Source: Halobaculum limi (GTDB lineage: Archaea; Halobacteriota; Halobacteria; Halobacteriales; Haloferacaceae). From it: a stretch of DNA of 64,000 nt. This document shows, one piece after another, positions 53,797 to 62,748 of this stretch. The stretch covers positions 1-64,000 of the forward strand of contig NZ_CP120469.1 of the NCBI RefSeq assembly GCF_029490015.1, given 5' to 3'. The notes under the pieces are model-generated. The model worked only from the letters and a program-made list of their open reading frames with translations, was not told the origin of the DNA and searched no databases. A program made the translations under genes and the position numbers. Numbering within the stretch: the stretch's first letter is position 1; every line of letters starts with the position of its first letter.

Positions 53797-55371
53797 TCAG
53801 TTCTTCTCGAAGGCGTCGAGGCTCGCCTGTCCCATTTCGTGACTCGACTTGTCGTCGGTGTTCGCTTCAGCATTCGTCCGGTCGCCACCTCGCTGTGACA
53901 GCGACAGTCGGCGCCGTATCTCTGGATCGTGTGCCGCCTCTTTCGCACGCTTAGCGAGTGCAGAGAACTGTTCGCGCGCCTCTCGACGCCGTCGGTCGAA
54001 GTCGACGACCGGGTGCGGGTAGTCCTCGCCGATACGGACGCCGAGTTCCGATTGCAGCGACAGCGGCATCTTCTCGGGGCGGTCGAGGTGGGTAGCTGGA
54101 ACGTCGGCCAACTCCGGCACCCAGCGATGGACGAACGTTCCCTCCGGGTCGTTCTCGCGGACCTGTTTCCGGGGGTTGTACACCCGGACGGCGGCGATGC
54201 CGGTGAGGCCGGTCTGATACTGCCACTGAGTGTAGTTGATCGCGGGGTCGGCGTCGATGAGGTGACGGTAGAACCAGTCGGCACCGATCCGCCACGGCTG
54301 TTCAAGGAGGTAGCCGAACACGGACGCACACATCGCCCGCATCCGGAAGTTCAGCCAGCCAGTCTCCTTGAGACACCGCATTGACGCGTCGACCAGCGGA
54401 AATCCGGTTCGGCCCTCCTTCCACCGGTCGACGCGTTCGGGGTCGTAGGTATCGCGGTTGAGACCTCGAAACACGGGGTTCACTGCGTGTTCCGTCCACC
54501 CGGGCCAGTCGAGGAACTTCTGTGTGTAGTGGCGGTTCCAGTAGAGGCGGTCGCGAAACATCTCTTTCCCGACGCCGTCGGGTGCGTCCGCCTCCACGCG
54601 GTGGAACACCTCACGGACGGACAGACAGCCGAACCGGAGGTACGGTGAGAGTCTGCTCGTCCCCGTCTCGGCGTCGGCGGGCGCGGAGATAGAACTGGGA
54701 TACTCGTGGATACAGTCGACGAAGCGGTCGAGTCGAGCCAGCGCCGGGTCGCGACCGCCGACGGGTACGGACTCCTTCTGGCCGTCGACGCCGTACGCGT
54801 CCTCGATGTCCGCGATGGAGACGGCCGAGTCGACGCCGTGGCTCTCGAACCCGCTCGAATCGGGCGTCGTAGGCGACGACTCGAAGTACGACTCCACCCG
54901 GTCGGCCCAACCGTCGCGGGGGTTCTCACGGTCACGGGTGAGGCCGTCGTCCGCGACGAACTGCACGCCCGCCCGCCCGGTGGCCCGGTCGTCGCGTCGT
55001 CGCCCGTGGCGACTCGTCGGCTCTGCGGCCGTGACCACGTCCCACCCTCGCTCCGCGAACGTCGACAACACCTCGACGGGATCACCGTGGGCCAACACGA
55101 GGCTCGTGTCGGCGTCGTCGTACTGGTCGGCCAAGTCCGCGAGTGACTCGTGGAGGAACTCCCGCCGGGCGTCGCACACCAGTGCGTCGCCCTGGTAGAA
55201 GTGCGGGTCGAACACAAACAGGGGGCACACTGTCGCGTACGCGCGAGTGGCGTGCGTCACCGCCGGCTGGTCGGGGATACGCAGGTGGCGACGGTGCCAA
55301 ATGACGCAGGCGTCGCCGTCAGCCGACGGTGGGTCGGGGAGTGTCGCCGTCGTGTCGCCCGGGCCGCTCAT
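53797..55371 (-). CDS. Photolyase/cryptochrome family flavoprotein
   Basis: A 524-residue FAD protein of the photolyase/cryptochrome family. The N-terminal alpha/beta domain begins near ACVIWHRRHLRIPDQP. The FAD domain has LYWNRHYTQKFLDWPG and GRTGFPLVDASMRCLKETGWLNFRMRAM. The motif INYTQWQYQTGLTG replaces the NNGxWQW region of classical CPD photolyases, as in haloarchaeal Phr1-like proteins of uncertain activity. It may repair UV lesions or act as a light sensor. The C-terminal tail (about 460-524) is acidic and variable. ATG 55371 is chosen; upstream sequence is not coding-like. Confidence 0.92.
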   Translation of the reverse strand: MSGPGDTTATLPDPPSADGDACVIWHRRHLRIPDQPAVTHATRAYATVCPLFVFDPHFYQGDALVCDARREFLHESLADLADQYDDADTSLVLAHGDPVEVLSTFAERGWDVVTAAEPTSRHGRRRDDRATGRAGVQFVADDGLTRDRENPRDGWADRVESYFESSPTTPDSSGFESHGVDSAVSIADIEDAYGVDGQKESVPVGGRDPALARLDRFVDCIHEYPSSISAPADAETGTSRLSPYLRFGCLSVREVFHRVEADAPDGVGKEMFRDRLYWNRHYTQKFLDWPGWTEHAVNPVFRGLNRDTYDPERVDRWKEGRTGFPLVDASMRCLKETGWLNFRMRAMCASVFGYLLEQPWRIGADWFYRHLIDADPAINYTQWQYQTGLTGIAAVRVYNPRKQVRENDPEGTFVHRWVPELADVPATHLDRPEKMPLSLQSELGVRIGEDYPHPVVDFDRRRREAREQFSALAKRAKEAAHDPEIRRRLSLSQRGGDRTNAEANTDDKSSHEMGQASLDAFEKN

Positions 55372-55462
55372 ACCCACGCCGACGAGTGGTGGCCGAATAA
55401 CGATTGGCGTCGTGTTCGCCGCCATACCGACCGTTATTAGCCGGGAGTCGGGAGGTGCTCGT

Positions 55463-56845
55463 ATGACTCAGACGCCGGAGCGGAGACTCGCCGCGTTTGT
55501 CGCCGAGACCGACTACGCCGGCCTTCCCGCGGGAGTTGCAGAGACGGTCACACGGGCGGTCGTCGACACGGTGGGTGTCACGCTCGCGGGCGCCGTTGAG
55601 GGTGCGGGCGAGACCACTGCGAGATCGGCGGGCATCGACCTCGAAGAGGCCGACGCGGCGACGTTGTTGGGGCTCACCTCAACCACCGTCGCCGCCGAGA
55701 CCGCGCTCCGCGTCGGCACCGCCGCCCACGCGCTCGACTATGACGACCTGTCGTGGGCACTCGATGGTCACCCGAGTGTGACGCTCGTGCCACCGTTATT
55801 CGCACTTGCTCGGGAAGCTAACGCCACGGGACGGGACCTGATCACGGCGTTCGCTGTAGGGTTCGAGGTCGAGTGTGCAATTGCAGAGCCGATTAGTCCG
55901 GCCCACTACGAGGCTGGCTGGCACGCAACTGCGACGTTCGGTGCCTTCGGTGCAACGGCTGCGGCGGCCTCGCTGCTCGGGCTTGACGCCGACGCGACCG
56001 AGCGTGCGCTTGCAGTGGCGGCGTCGACGCCCGCGGGGACGAAGCGCAACTTCGGGTCGATGACGAAGCCACTCCACGCGGGACTGTGCTCCCGTTCGGG
56101 CGTCACCGCGGCGACGCTCGCGCGTGATGGTCTCACGGCTACGCGGACGGCGGTCTCCGGCAACCAGGGGTTCTGGGACTTGTACGACCCCCGCCCGTCC
56201 GACGACCGCGACCCCAACGAGGACTTCACTTTCGACCCCGACGGCCCGTGGGCCATCGAGACGGAGGGCATCCACACGAAGGCGTACCCCTGCTGTTACT
56301 TCACGCACACGAGTATCGCTGCGACGGCGGATATCGTCGCAGACGAAGTTGACCCCACGGACATCGAGCGGATCGAGGTGCGTGCGGCCGGCGGTGCCGG
56401 CGACGCGCTCTCGTACTCGGATCCGGAGACGGGGCTGGAGGCGAAGTTCTCGATGGAACACGCCGTCGCGTGCGCCGCCGTTCGCGATCGGGTCGACCTC
56501 GAGGCGTTCGAGGTGGAAGCACTCGATGACCCAAAAATCGCGGCGCTTCGCGACCGCGTGGACTTCGTCGTCGACGACGACCTCGCGTACGACGCCCACG
56601 AGGCGACCGTCCGCGTCGTCGAGACAGACGGGACGGTCCACGAGCGCCGCCGCGTCGATCCACCGGGGGTCCACACCGACCCGCTCCCGCCAGAGACGCG
56701 CCACCGGAAGTTCGCGGAGTGCGCCGGACGGGCGCTCCGCGAGTCGGAAGTCGAGCGGCTGTACGAACGCCTGTGCGACCTCCCGAAACTCACAGACGTG
56801 GCGGCGACGGTCGCGGGTGAGCAGTCGGCGTCGGACCTGCCGTAA
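55463..56845 (+). CDS. MmgE/PrpD family dehydratase-like protein
   Basis: A 460-residue enzyme of the MmgE/PrpD family, which includes 2-methylcitrate dehydratase and cis-aconitate decarboxylase. The all-helical large domain has GTAAHALDYDDLSWALDGHP with the conserved aspartate pair. The family stretch FGSMTKPLHAGLCSRSGV and EGIHTKAYPCCYFTH are clear. A lid domain follows (about 290-420). It is first in a plus-strand cluster with an acyl-CoA dehydrogenase, a MaoC hydratase and a CoA-transferase, so it likely acts on a small dicarboxylic or tricarboxylic acid. The exact substrate is unknown. Confidence 0.9.
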   Translation: MTQTPERRLAAFVAETDYAGLPAGVAETVTRAVVDTVGVTLAGAVEGAGETTARSAGIDLEEADAATLLGLTSTTVAAETALRVGTAAHALDYDDLSWALDGHPSVTLVPPLFALAREANATGRDLITAFAVGFEVECAIAEPISPAHYEAGWHATATFGAFGATAAAASLLGLDADATERALAVAASTPAGTKRNFGSMTKPLHAGLCSRSGVTAATLARDGLTATRTAVSGNQGFWDLYDPRPSDDRDPNEDFTFDPDGPWAIETEGIHTKAYPCCYFTHTSIAATADIVADEVDPTDIERIEVRAAGGAGDALSYSDPETGLEAKFSMEHAVACAAVRDRVDLEAFEVEALDDPKIAALRDRVDFVVDDDLAYDAHEATVRVVETDGTVHERRRVDPPGVHTDPLPPETRHRKFAECAGRALRESEVERLYERLCDLPKLTDVAATVAGEQSASDLP

Positions 56846-56889
56846 CCCCACCGTTTATCGGCTCGCTATCTGCACTATCGAACACTAGA

Positions 56890-58089
56890 ATGGTGGCGAC
56901 TGACACGGTCGAGACGACCGAGCGACAGGCGCGCGTCCGTGAGTCGATCCGCGACATCTGTGCGGGATTCGACGCGGCGTACTGGCGCGAACACGACGCC
57001 GAGGGGACGTATCCGCACGAGTTCGTGAACGCCCTCGCCGACGAGGGGTGGCTGGGTGTCCTCCTCCCCGAGGAGTACGGCGGGAAGGGGTACGGCACCG
57101 AGGAGGCAGTGGCGATGATGTACGAGATCGCACGCAGCGGCGCCGGATTCAGCGGCGCACAGACTGTGCACGCGGCGATCTACAACTCCGCACCGCTCGT
57201 CAACTACGGGAGCGAGGAGATGAAACAGGACCTCCTCCCCCGCGTCGCCTCGGGCGAGGCGTGGATCCAGTGTTTCAGCCTCACCGAACCGGAAGCGGGG
57301 TCAGAGTCGACGGCGATCTCGACGCGCGCGGTGCGCGACGGCGACGAGTACGTGATCGACGGGCAGAAGGTGTGGACCTCGCGCATTGACGTGAGCGACT
57401 ACCTCGTGCTCGCCGCTCGGACGACACCCCGCGAAGACGTCGAGAAGAAGACCGAGGGCGTCTCACTGTTTCTCGTCGACATTGAACGCGGCCGCGAGGC
57501 CGGACAAATCGAGTTGGCAGAGATCGACAAGACCGTCAGCGGCGTCGTCAGTTCCTTCGAGGTCACCTACGACGGCCTGCGCGTCCCCGCCGACCAGTTG
57601 ATCGGCGTCGAGGACGAGGGATTCTACCAGGTGCTCGACGGCCTTAACGAGGAACGGCTGGTCATCGCCGCCGAGACGGTCGGCCTCGGTGAGTTGGCTA
57701 TCGAGGCGGGCGTTGACTACGCGAACGAGCGCGAGGTGTTCGACCGGCCGATCGGACAGAACCAGGCGATCCAGCACCCGCTGGCGGCCGCCCACGCCCG
57801 CCTGCGGGCGGCAAAGCAGTTCACCTTCGACGCCGCACGCCGGACGGGCGACGAAGACCGCAAGGCCGTGGGCGCGTGGGCCAACACCGCGAAGTACCTC
57901 GCGGCGGAGGCCGCCTTCGATGCCGCCGACGCCGCAGTGCAGACCCACGGCGGCCGTGGCGTCGACCGCGAGTACGACGTGGAGCGGTACCTCCGTGAGG
58001 CACGCCTCACACGACTCGTCCCTGTCACCCAGGAACTGGCGCTGAACTACCTCGGCGAGAACGTGCTGGGACTTCCGCGGTCGTACTGA
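56890..58089 (+). CDS. Acyl-CoA dehydrogenase lacking the usual glutamate
   Basis: A 399-residue FAD enzyme of the acyl-CoA dehydrogenase family, which makes an alpha-beta double bond in a CoA ester. Features are IQCFSLTEPEAGSEST for flavin contact, VVSSFEVTYDGLRVPADQLIG, and THGGRGVDREYDVERYLREAR. At the C-terminus, where most members have the base in EGT, this one has LVPVTQEL, with proline (378) at the glutamate position. The base may lie elsewhere, as in some subfamilies. It lies 44 bases after the PrpD-like gene. Confidence 0.92.
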   Translation: MVATDTVETTERQARVRESIRDICAGFDAAYWREHDAEGTYPHEFVNALADEGWLGVLLPEEYGGKGYGTEEAVAMMYEIARSGAGFSGAQTVHAAIYNSAPLVNYGSEEMKQDLLPRVASGEAWIQCFSLTEPEAGSESTAISTRAVRDGDEYVIDGQKVWTSRIDVSDYLVLAARTTPREDVEKKTEGVSLFLVDIERGREAGQIELAEIDKTVSGVVSSFEVTYDGLRVPADQLIGVEDEGFYQVLDGLNEERLVIAAETVGLGELAIEAGVDYANEREVFDRPIGQNQAIQHPLAAAHARLRAAKQFTFDAARRTGDEDRKAVGAWANTAKYLAAEAAFDAADAAVQTHGGRGVDREYDVERYLREARLTRLVPVTQELALNYLGENVLGLPRSY

Positions 58090-58159
58090 GGGCGGAGACA
58101 CGACTGGAATCACCCGACACGCACACACGACCACACGACGACACCACACATCCACATCA

Positions 58160-58747
58160 ATGACTGACACCGACACGGACGCGGACGACGGAACTGACGA
58201 CACCGAACGGCGACTGGTCGAGGGCTGGCAGGGACGCTACTACGAGGACTTCACGGTCGGCGACGTGTACAAACACCCGTACGGCCGGACGGTGACCGAG
58301 ACGGACAACGTCTGGTTCACCAACCTCACGATGAACCTCAATCCGATGCACTTCAACGAGGCGTACGCCGCCGAGACGGAGTTCGGCGAGCGGCTCGTCG
58401 ACGGCACGTTCGTCATCGCCCTCGTCGTCGGGATGAGCGTCATCGACGTGAGCGCGAACGCGACGGCGAACCTCGGCTACGACGACATCCGCCACCACGG
58501 CCCCGTCTACCACGGCGACACCATCTTCGCCGAGAGCGAGGTGCTCCACAAACGCGAGAGCGAGTCGCGCGACCACGTCGGAATGGTGACGACGGAACTG
58601 CGCGCGTACAACCAGCGCGACGAACTCGTCCTCACGCTCGAACGCACCCCGATGGTGCTCAAACGGGAGTATGCACAGCCGTCGGCCGCCGCACCTACCG
58701 GTTGGCCCGAGGGCATCGGCACGCAACCGGAGGACCTCGAGGAGTGA
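58160..58747 (+). CDS. MaoC-like enoyl-CoA hydratase
   Basis: A 195-residue hot-dog-fold hydratase that adds water to an unsaturated CoA ester. The MaoC hydratase 2 motif is seen as TMNLNPMHFNEAYA: the N/D and H residues of NPMHFN are the likely catalytic pair. The following AETEFGERLVDGTFVIALVVGMS matches the family. It resembles mesaconyl-CoA hydratases, which act on branched dicarboxyl-CoA. The stop overlaps the next gene start (GTGA). Together with the acyl-CoA dehydrogenase it forms a desaturation-hydration pair. Confidence 0.9.
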   Translation: MTDTDTDADDGTDDTERRLVEGWQGRYYEDFTVGDVYKHPYGRTVTETDNVWFTNLTMNLNPMHFNEAYAAETEFGERLVDGTFVIALVVGMSVIDVSANATANLGYDDIRHHGPVYHGDTIFAESEVLHKRESESRDHVGMVTTELRAYNQRDELVLTLERTPMVLKREYAQPSAAAPTGWPEGIGTQPEDLEE

Positions 58748-60285
58748 CCCGCGAGCGACCACGACCGGACGGCGGCACCGCTCCCGCCGACAGAATCCCG
58801 GACGATCGGATCACCGGCGACCTCCCAGTCGCCGACGCCGCGACAGCGGTCGACCACATCCCCGACGACGCGACGATGCTCGTCAGCGGCTTCGGGAGCG
58901 TCGGCTACCCAAAAGCCGTCCCGCGCGCACTCGCGGACGCGGCCGACGGTGGGGGCGCCGAGGATGGCGACGCCGGCCGCGACCTCTCCCTGACGGTCGT
59001 CAGCGGCGGGAGCGTCGGCGAAGAGCTAGACGTTGCCCTTGTTGAGGCCGACGCAATCGACCGCCGCTACCCGTTCCAAGCACGCGATGCGATCCGCGAA
59101 GCGATCAACGACGGGCGCGTCGCGTTCGCCGACCGCCACATCTCGACGCTTGGCGACGACGTGCGCTTCGGCGGGATGGTCGACACCGTGGACAGCGTCG
59201 CCGTCGTCGAGGCTGTCGCGGTCGGGCCAGACTGGCTGATCCCCTCTACCTCGCTCGGCCTCACCGACGCGTTCGTCGCGAGCGCCGATCGGCTGATCGT
59301 CGAGGTGAACCACGACCAACCGCTGTCGCTGGCGGCGTTCCACGACGTGTATCGTCGCGACCTCCCGCCGAACCGAGAGCCGGTCTCACTCACCGACCCC
59401 GGCGAGCGCATCGGTGGGCCGCGCGTCTCGTTCGCCCCCGAGCGACTGGCCGCCGTCGTTGAGACGACGGGCCGAGACGCCCCCTACGAGTTCCGCGATC
59501 CGACGGAGACAGACCTGACTATCGCCGACCGCCTCGGCGACTTTCTCGAACGCGAGGTGGAGCGCTCGCCGCTGTACGACGACTCCGTCCGCATCCAGTT
59601 CGGCGTCGGCAGCCTCGGCAACGCCCTGATGGGCGCACTCGGGGAGGCAGACCTGGGCGACCGCGACCTCGTCTACTACGGCGAGGTGCTCCAAGATGGC
59701 CTGCTCGACTTGCTCGACGACGGCGCACTCCGGTCGGCCAGCGCCACGTCGCTGGCGCTGTCGACTGAGGGGCAAGAACGACTGTTCGCAGACGCCGAAC
59801 GCTACGCCGAGGACGTCGTGTTGCGCACGGGCGACATCTCCAACGGCGCGGCGTTCATCGACCGCTTCGGCGTCGTCGCGGTCAACAGCGCCGTCGAGGT
59901 GGACCTGTACGGTCACGTCAACTCCACGAACCTCGGTGGCTCGCGGATGATCAGCGGCCTCGGCGGCAGCGGCGACTTCACCCGGAACGCGCCGCTGTCG
60001 GTCGTCACGCTCGGGTCGACGGCCGCCGGCGGCGACATATCGAAGATCGTTCCGAAGGCGACCCACGTCGACCACACCGAACACGACGTCGACGTGGTGA
60101 TCACCGAGCACGGCGTCGCCGACCTCCGGGGCACCTCACCGCGCGAGCGCGCACGCCTCCTCGTCGACGTGGCTCACCCCGACTATCGCGGTGACCTCCG
60201 TGCGTACCTCGACCGCGCGGGAGCGGGTGGCGGCCACGAACCCGTCGATCTGGAGACGGCGTTCGACTGGACCGACCGGCCGTAA
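58744..60285 (+). CDS. Acetyl-CoA hydrolase/transferase family protein
   Basis: A 513-residue CoA-transferase of the acetyl-CoA hydrolase/4-hydroxybutyrate CoA-transferase kind. It has two transferase domains. The CoA-binding and catalytic region reads IQFGVGSLGNALMGAL and YYGEVLQDGLLDLLDDG, with the acting glutamate probably in YYGEV. A later motif, VITEHGVADLRGTSPRERA, is typical. It uses GTG 58744, overlapping the stop of the MaoC gene. In this cluster it would activate the imported acid to its CoA ester. Substrate specificity is not known. Confidence 0.9.
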   Translation: MTRERPRPDGGTAPADRIPDDRITGDLPVADAATAVDHIPDDATMLVSGFGSVGYPKAVPRALADAADGGGAEDGDAGRDLSLTVVSGGSVGEELDVALVEADAIDRRYPFQARDAIREAINDGRVAFADRHISTLGDDVRFGGMVDTVDSVAVVEAVAVGPDWLIPSTSLGLTDAFVASADRLIVEVNHDQPLSLAAFHDVYRRDLPPNREPVSLTDPGERIGGPRVSFAPERLAAVVETTGRDAPYEFRDPTETDLTIADRLGDFLEREVERSPLYDDSVRIQFGVGSLGNALMGALGEADLGDRDLVYYGEVLQDGLLDLLDDGALRSASATSLALSTEGQERLFADAERYAEDVVLRTGDISNGAAFIDRFGVVAVNSAVEVDLYGHVNSTNLGGSRMISGLGGSGDFTRNAPLSVVTLGSTAAGGDISKIVPKATHVDHTEHDVDVVITEHGVADLRGTSPRERARLLVDVAHPDYRGDLRAYLDRAGAGGGHEPVDLETAFDWTDRP

Positions 60286-60349
60286 CGCGGTCCCTGGGAC
60301 CACGTTCTGCTCTTCTTCTGTGTCAGCTTCGTTCTCGGTTACGGGAAAT

Positions 60350-60392
60350 CGAGGAGAAAGCCCCGTGCTTTAGCGCGGGGATGAATCCGATA
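60350..60392. mobile_element. Orphan element-end stem-loop (TTTA loop)
   Basis: CCCCGTGC (60361-60368) and GCGCGGGG (60373-60380) pair around a TTTA loop, with one G-T wobble, framed by GAGGAGAAAG and ATGAATCCGA. It is like the frames at 22346 and 39583. It lies in the convergent gap between the CoA-transferase and the TRAP permease, with no transposase nearby. Confidence 0.5.
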
Positions 60393-60499
60393 TAATTCTC
60401 CACGAACAACGTTCAATGGCAGGCTGGATATTCCCAGTGAGCGCCGCCGCTGACGGACGGGGAAGCCAGCGCGAAAAAATCTCGAACCTCAGTCGGTCG

Positions 60500-62617
60500 C
60501 TACTCGCGGTCGGCCCGCTCGGTTCCGGGGACACCCCCACTCGACAGGCCGAGGTTCTTCTTGATGACGCCGACGGGGTCGGGCCGCCCGGCGTACGTTT
60601 GGATGACGTACATCGCGATGGCGACCAGCACCGCGGCGGTCTGCACGATCCGCGACGGGTACACCATCGCGAGAACGCCCGTGGTGAAGAACGCGATCCG
60701 CGAGCCAACCGTCACCACGTCGCCAAAGACGAACCGGTAGTTGATCCCGTGAATCATCGCGATTGCGCCGAACAGCGCGAACGCACCCGAGGTAAGCGTC
60801 TGCTGGTTGAACTCGGCAGAGACGACCTCGGGGTGGTAGACGAACGTGAACGGCAGGATGAACAGCGGCGCGGAGATCTTGATCGCCTCCCAGCAACTCC
60901 GCCAGAAGTTCGCGCCCGCGATCCCACAGGCGACCGCCACACACGTCGCGATGGGTGGCGTCAGTCCCGCGAGGATCGCCGCGTAGAACACGAAGAAGTG
61001 CCCTGCGAACTCCGGCAGGAAGAACTGGCTGATGAGCGTCGGCGCGACCAGCAGCGCGACGATCGTGTACGACGCAGTCGTCGGCATCCCCAGTCCGAGG
61101 ATGATGCAGATGATCATCGAGAGGATGGCCGCGACGAGTAAGACGCCACCGGAGAGGTCCAGTAGCGTGAGCGAGATAGCCGTCGGCACCCCAGTCGCGG
61201 TGAGAATGTCGACGACGCCGTTGATCGCCGCGAGGATGATCGTCACTGGCGCGAGCACGACCACACCCTCGCGAGCGCCGTCGAGCGTCTCCCACAGCGT
61301 GCGCTTGAGCGACTCGACGACCGTCTCCTCGGAGTCACCGGCGGCCGCGTGGATCACCGGGAACAAGATGCCCGTGAGCAGCATCGCACCGGTCGTCCAC
61401 AGCGCGGCGGTGCCGACGGTCACCTGCTCGACACCCAGCTTGTAGATGAGTACCGCCAGCGGGATGCCGTACTTCAGGCTCTCGGACGCGAACTCCGACC
61501 GCGGCATCTTGTCGTTCAACAGCGTCGACGGGTCGGTGTCGTCGAGTTGCGGTGCGGCTACGTAGTGGACCGCGACGAAGATAGTCAGCGAGAGAACGAT
61601 GGCGGGGATGATCCCAGCGATGATCACGTCGACGTAGGTGACACCCGTGATGAGCGACGCCATAATGAACGCGCCCGCGCCCATCACCGGCGGGAGCACC
61701 TGTCCAGCCGTGGATGCGACCGCCTCGATAGCACCCGCCGTCTCTGGCTTGACGCCGTTGCGTTTCATCAGCGGGATGGTGAACGAGCCAGTCATCCCGG
61801 CGTTGGCAGTCTGACTCCCGTTGACAGAACCGATGACTGCACTCGAGAGCACCGCCGTCTGGGCGATGCCCGAGTCGATGTACTTCGCCGAGCGGAACGC
61901 GATCCGCATAATCAGGTCGAACGCGCCGTACGCCTTCAAGAAGCCGGCGTACAGCAGGAACAACGCGATCCACGCGGCGACCAACTGCGTCAGGAAGCCG
62001 AAGAAGCCGTCGACGCTGACGACCACTGTCCGGAGGATGCGCTCGACGCCGAGCCCACCGTGTTGGAGCGGGCCGGGCGCGTACATCCCGAAGTAGCCGT
62101 ACGCGAACCCGGCGATGACGACCGCCAGGAACGTCCCACCGAACGACCGATACGTCAGGTAGATCATCACCAGCGAGAACACCGCCGCCATCACGTACTC
62201 GTGCGGCAGCGCGCGACCCGCACGTTCGACGTATAGCGCCTGGAAGTTCACCGCCATGTACACGGTGGTCGCCAACACGTCGACCGCGGCCAGGCTGAGC
62301 AGTGCCGCGTCGAGCCTATTCCCGGGTCCGTAGGCGCTCTTGAGGTCGGCGAGGAGGCCCCCGTTCCCGTCCCCGTCCGACATCGACATCAACTCCGTGA
62401 GGATGTACAGGATCAGGATGGAGCCGAGGAAGATGATCCCGTACTGGGCACGCGGCATCGGGTAGTACCGAGTGTAGAACATCACGATGGCCCAGAACAC
62501 CACCGAGAGGCCGATGAGGACGTTCCGCATCGACACCAGTTCGGCGTCCCACGGCTTTTCGCGGTCGAAGCTCACGTCGCCGGTTCCCGCTCGCGCTCCC
62601 GCCTCCGCGTCACTCAT
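60500..62617 (-). CDS. TRAP transporter permease, fused small and large subunits
   Basis: A 705-residue integral membrane protein, the fused DctQ-DctM-type permease of a TAXI TRAP transporter. The first part (about 1-180) holds the DctQ-like segment. The DctM part has FLLYAGFLKAYGAFDLIMRIAF, IGSVNGSQTANAGMTGSFTIPLMKR, and GQVLPPVMGAGAFIMASLITGVTY, where conserved polar loops bind the transported acid and sodium. The C-terminal part (about 530-690) adds more helices. It lies 131 bases downstream of its binding-protein gene and is convergent with the catabolic cluster. An AT-rich promoter-like stretch lies at about 62665-62680. Confidence 0.93.
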   Translation of the reverse strand: MSDAEAGARAGTGDVSFDREKPWDAELVSMRNVLIGLSVVFWAIVMFYTRYYPMPRAQYGIIFLGSILILYILTELMSMSDGDGNGGLLADLKSAYGPGNRLDAALLSLAAVDVLATTVYMAVNFQALYVERAGRALPHEYVMAAVFSLVMIYLTYRSFGGTFLAVVIAGFAYGYFGMYAPGPLQHGGLGVERILRTVVVSVDGFFGFLTQLVAAWIALFLLYAGFLKAYGAFDLIMRIAFRSAKYIDSGIAQTAVLSSAVIGSVNGSQTANAGMTGSFTIPLMKRNGVKPETAGAIEAVASTAGQVLPPVMGAGAFIMASLITGVTYVDVIIAGIIPAIVLSLTIFVAVHYVAAPQLDDTDPSTLLNDKMPRSEFASESLKYGIPLAVLIYKLGVEQVTVGTAALWTTGAMLLTGILFPVIHAAAGDSEETVVESLKRTLWETLDGAREGVVVLAPVTIILAAINGVVDILTATGVPTAISLTLLDLSGGVLLVAAILSMIICIILGLGMPTTASYTIVALLVAPTLISQFFLPEFAGHFFVFYAAILAGLTPPIATCVAVACGIAGANFWRSCWEAIKISAPLFILPFTFVYHPEVVSAEFNQQTLTSGAFALFGAIAMIHGINYRFVFGDVVTVGSRIAFFTTGVLAMVYPSRIVQTAAVLVAIAMYVIQTYAGRPDPVGVIKKNLGLSSGGVPGTERADRE

Positions 62618-62748
62618 AGGTTATCACTCCCGATACTTGTTGTCCCGGTGACCGCCGCTGTTGGATAATTGTGCGCATTTAATGATGTGGTAGTGGTGGT
62701 CGTACGTATAAATTGTCCCCACTCAGGGGACGCTGGTCGATGCTCGGT

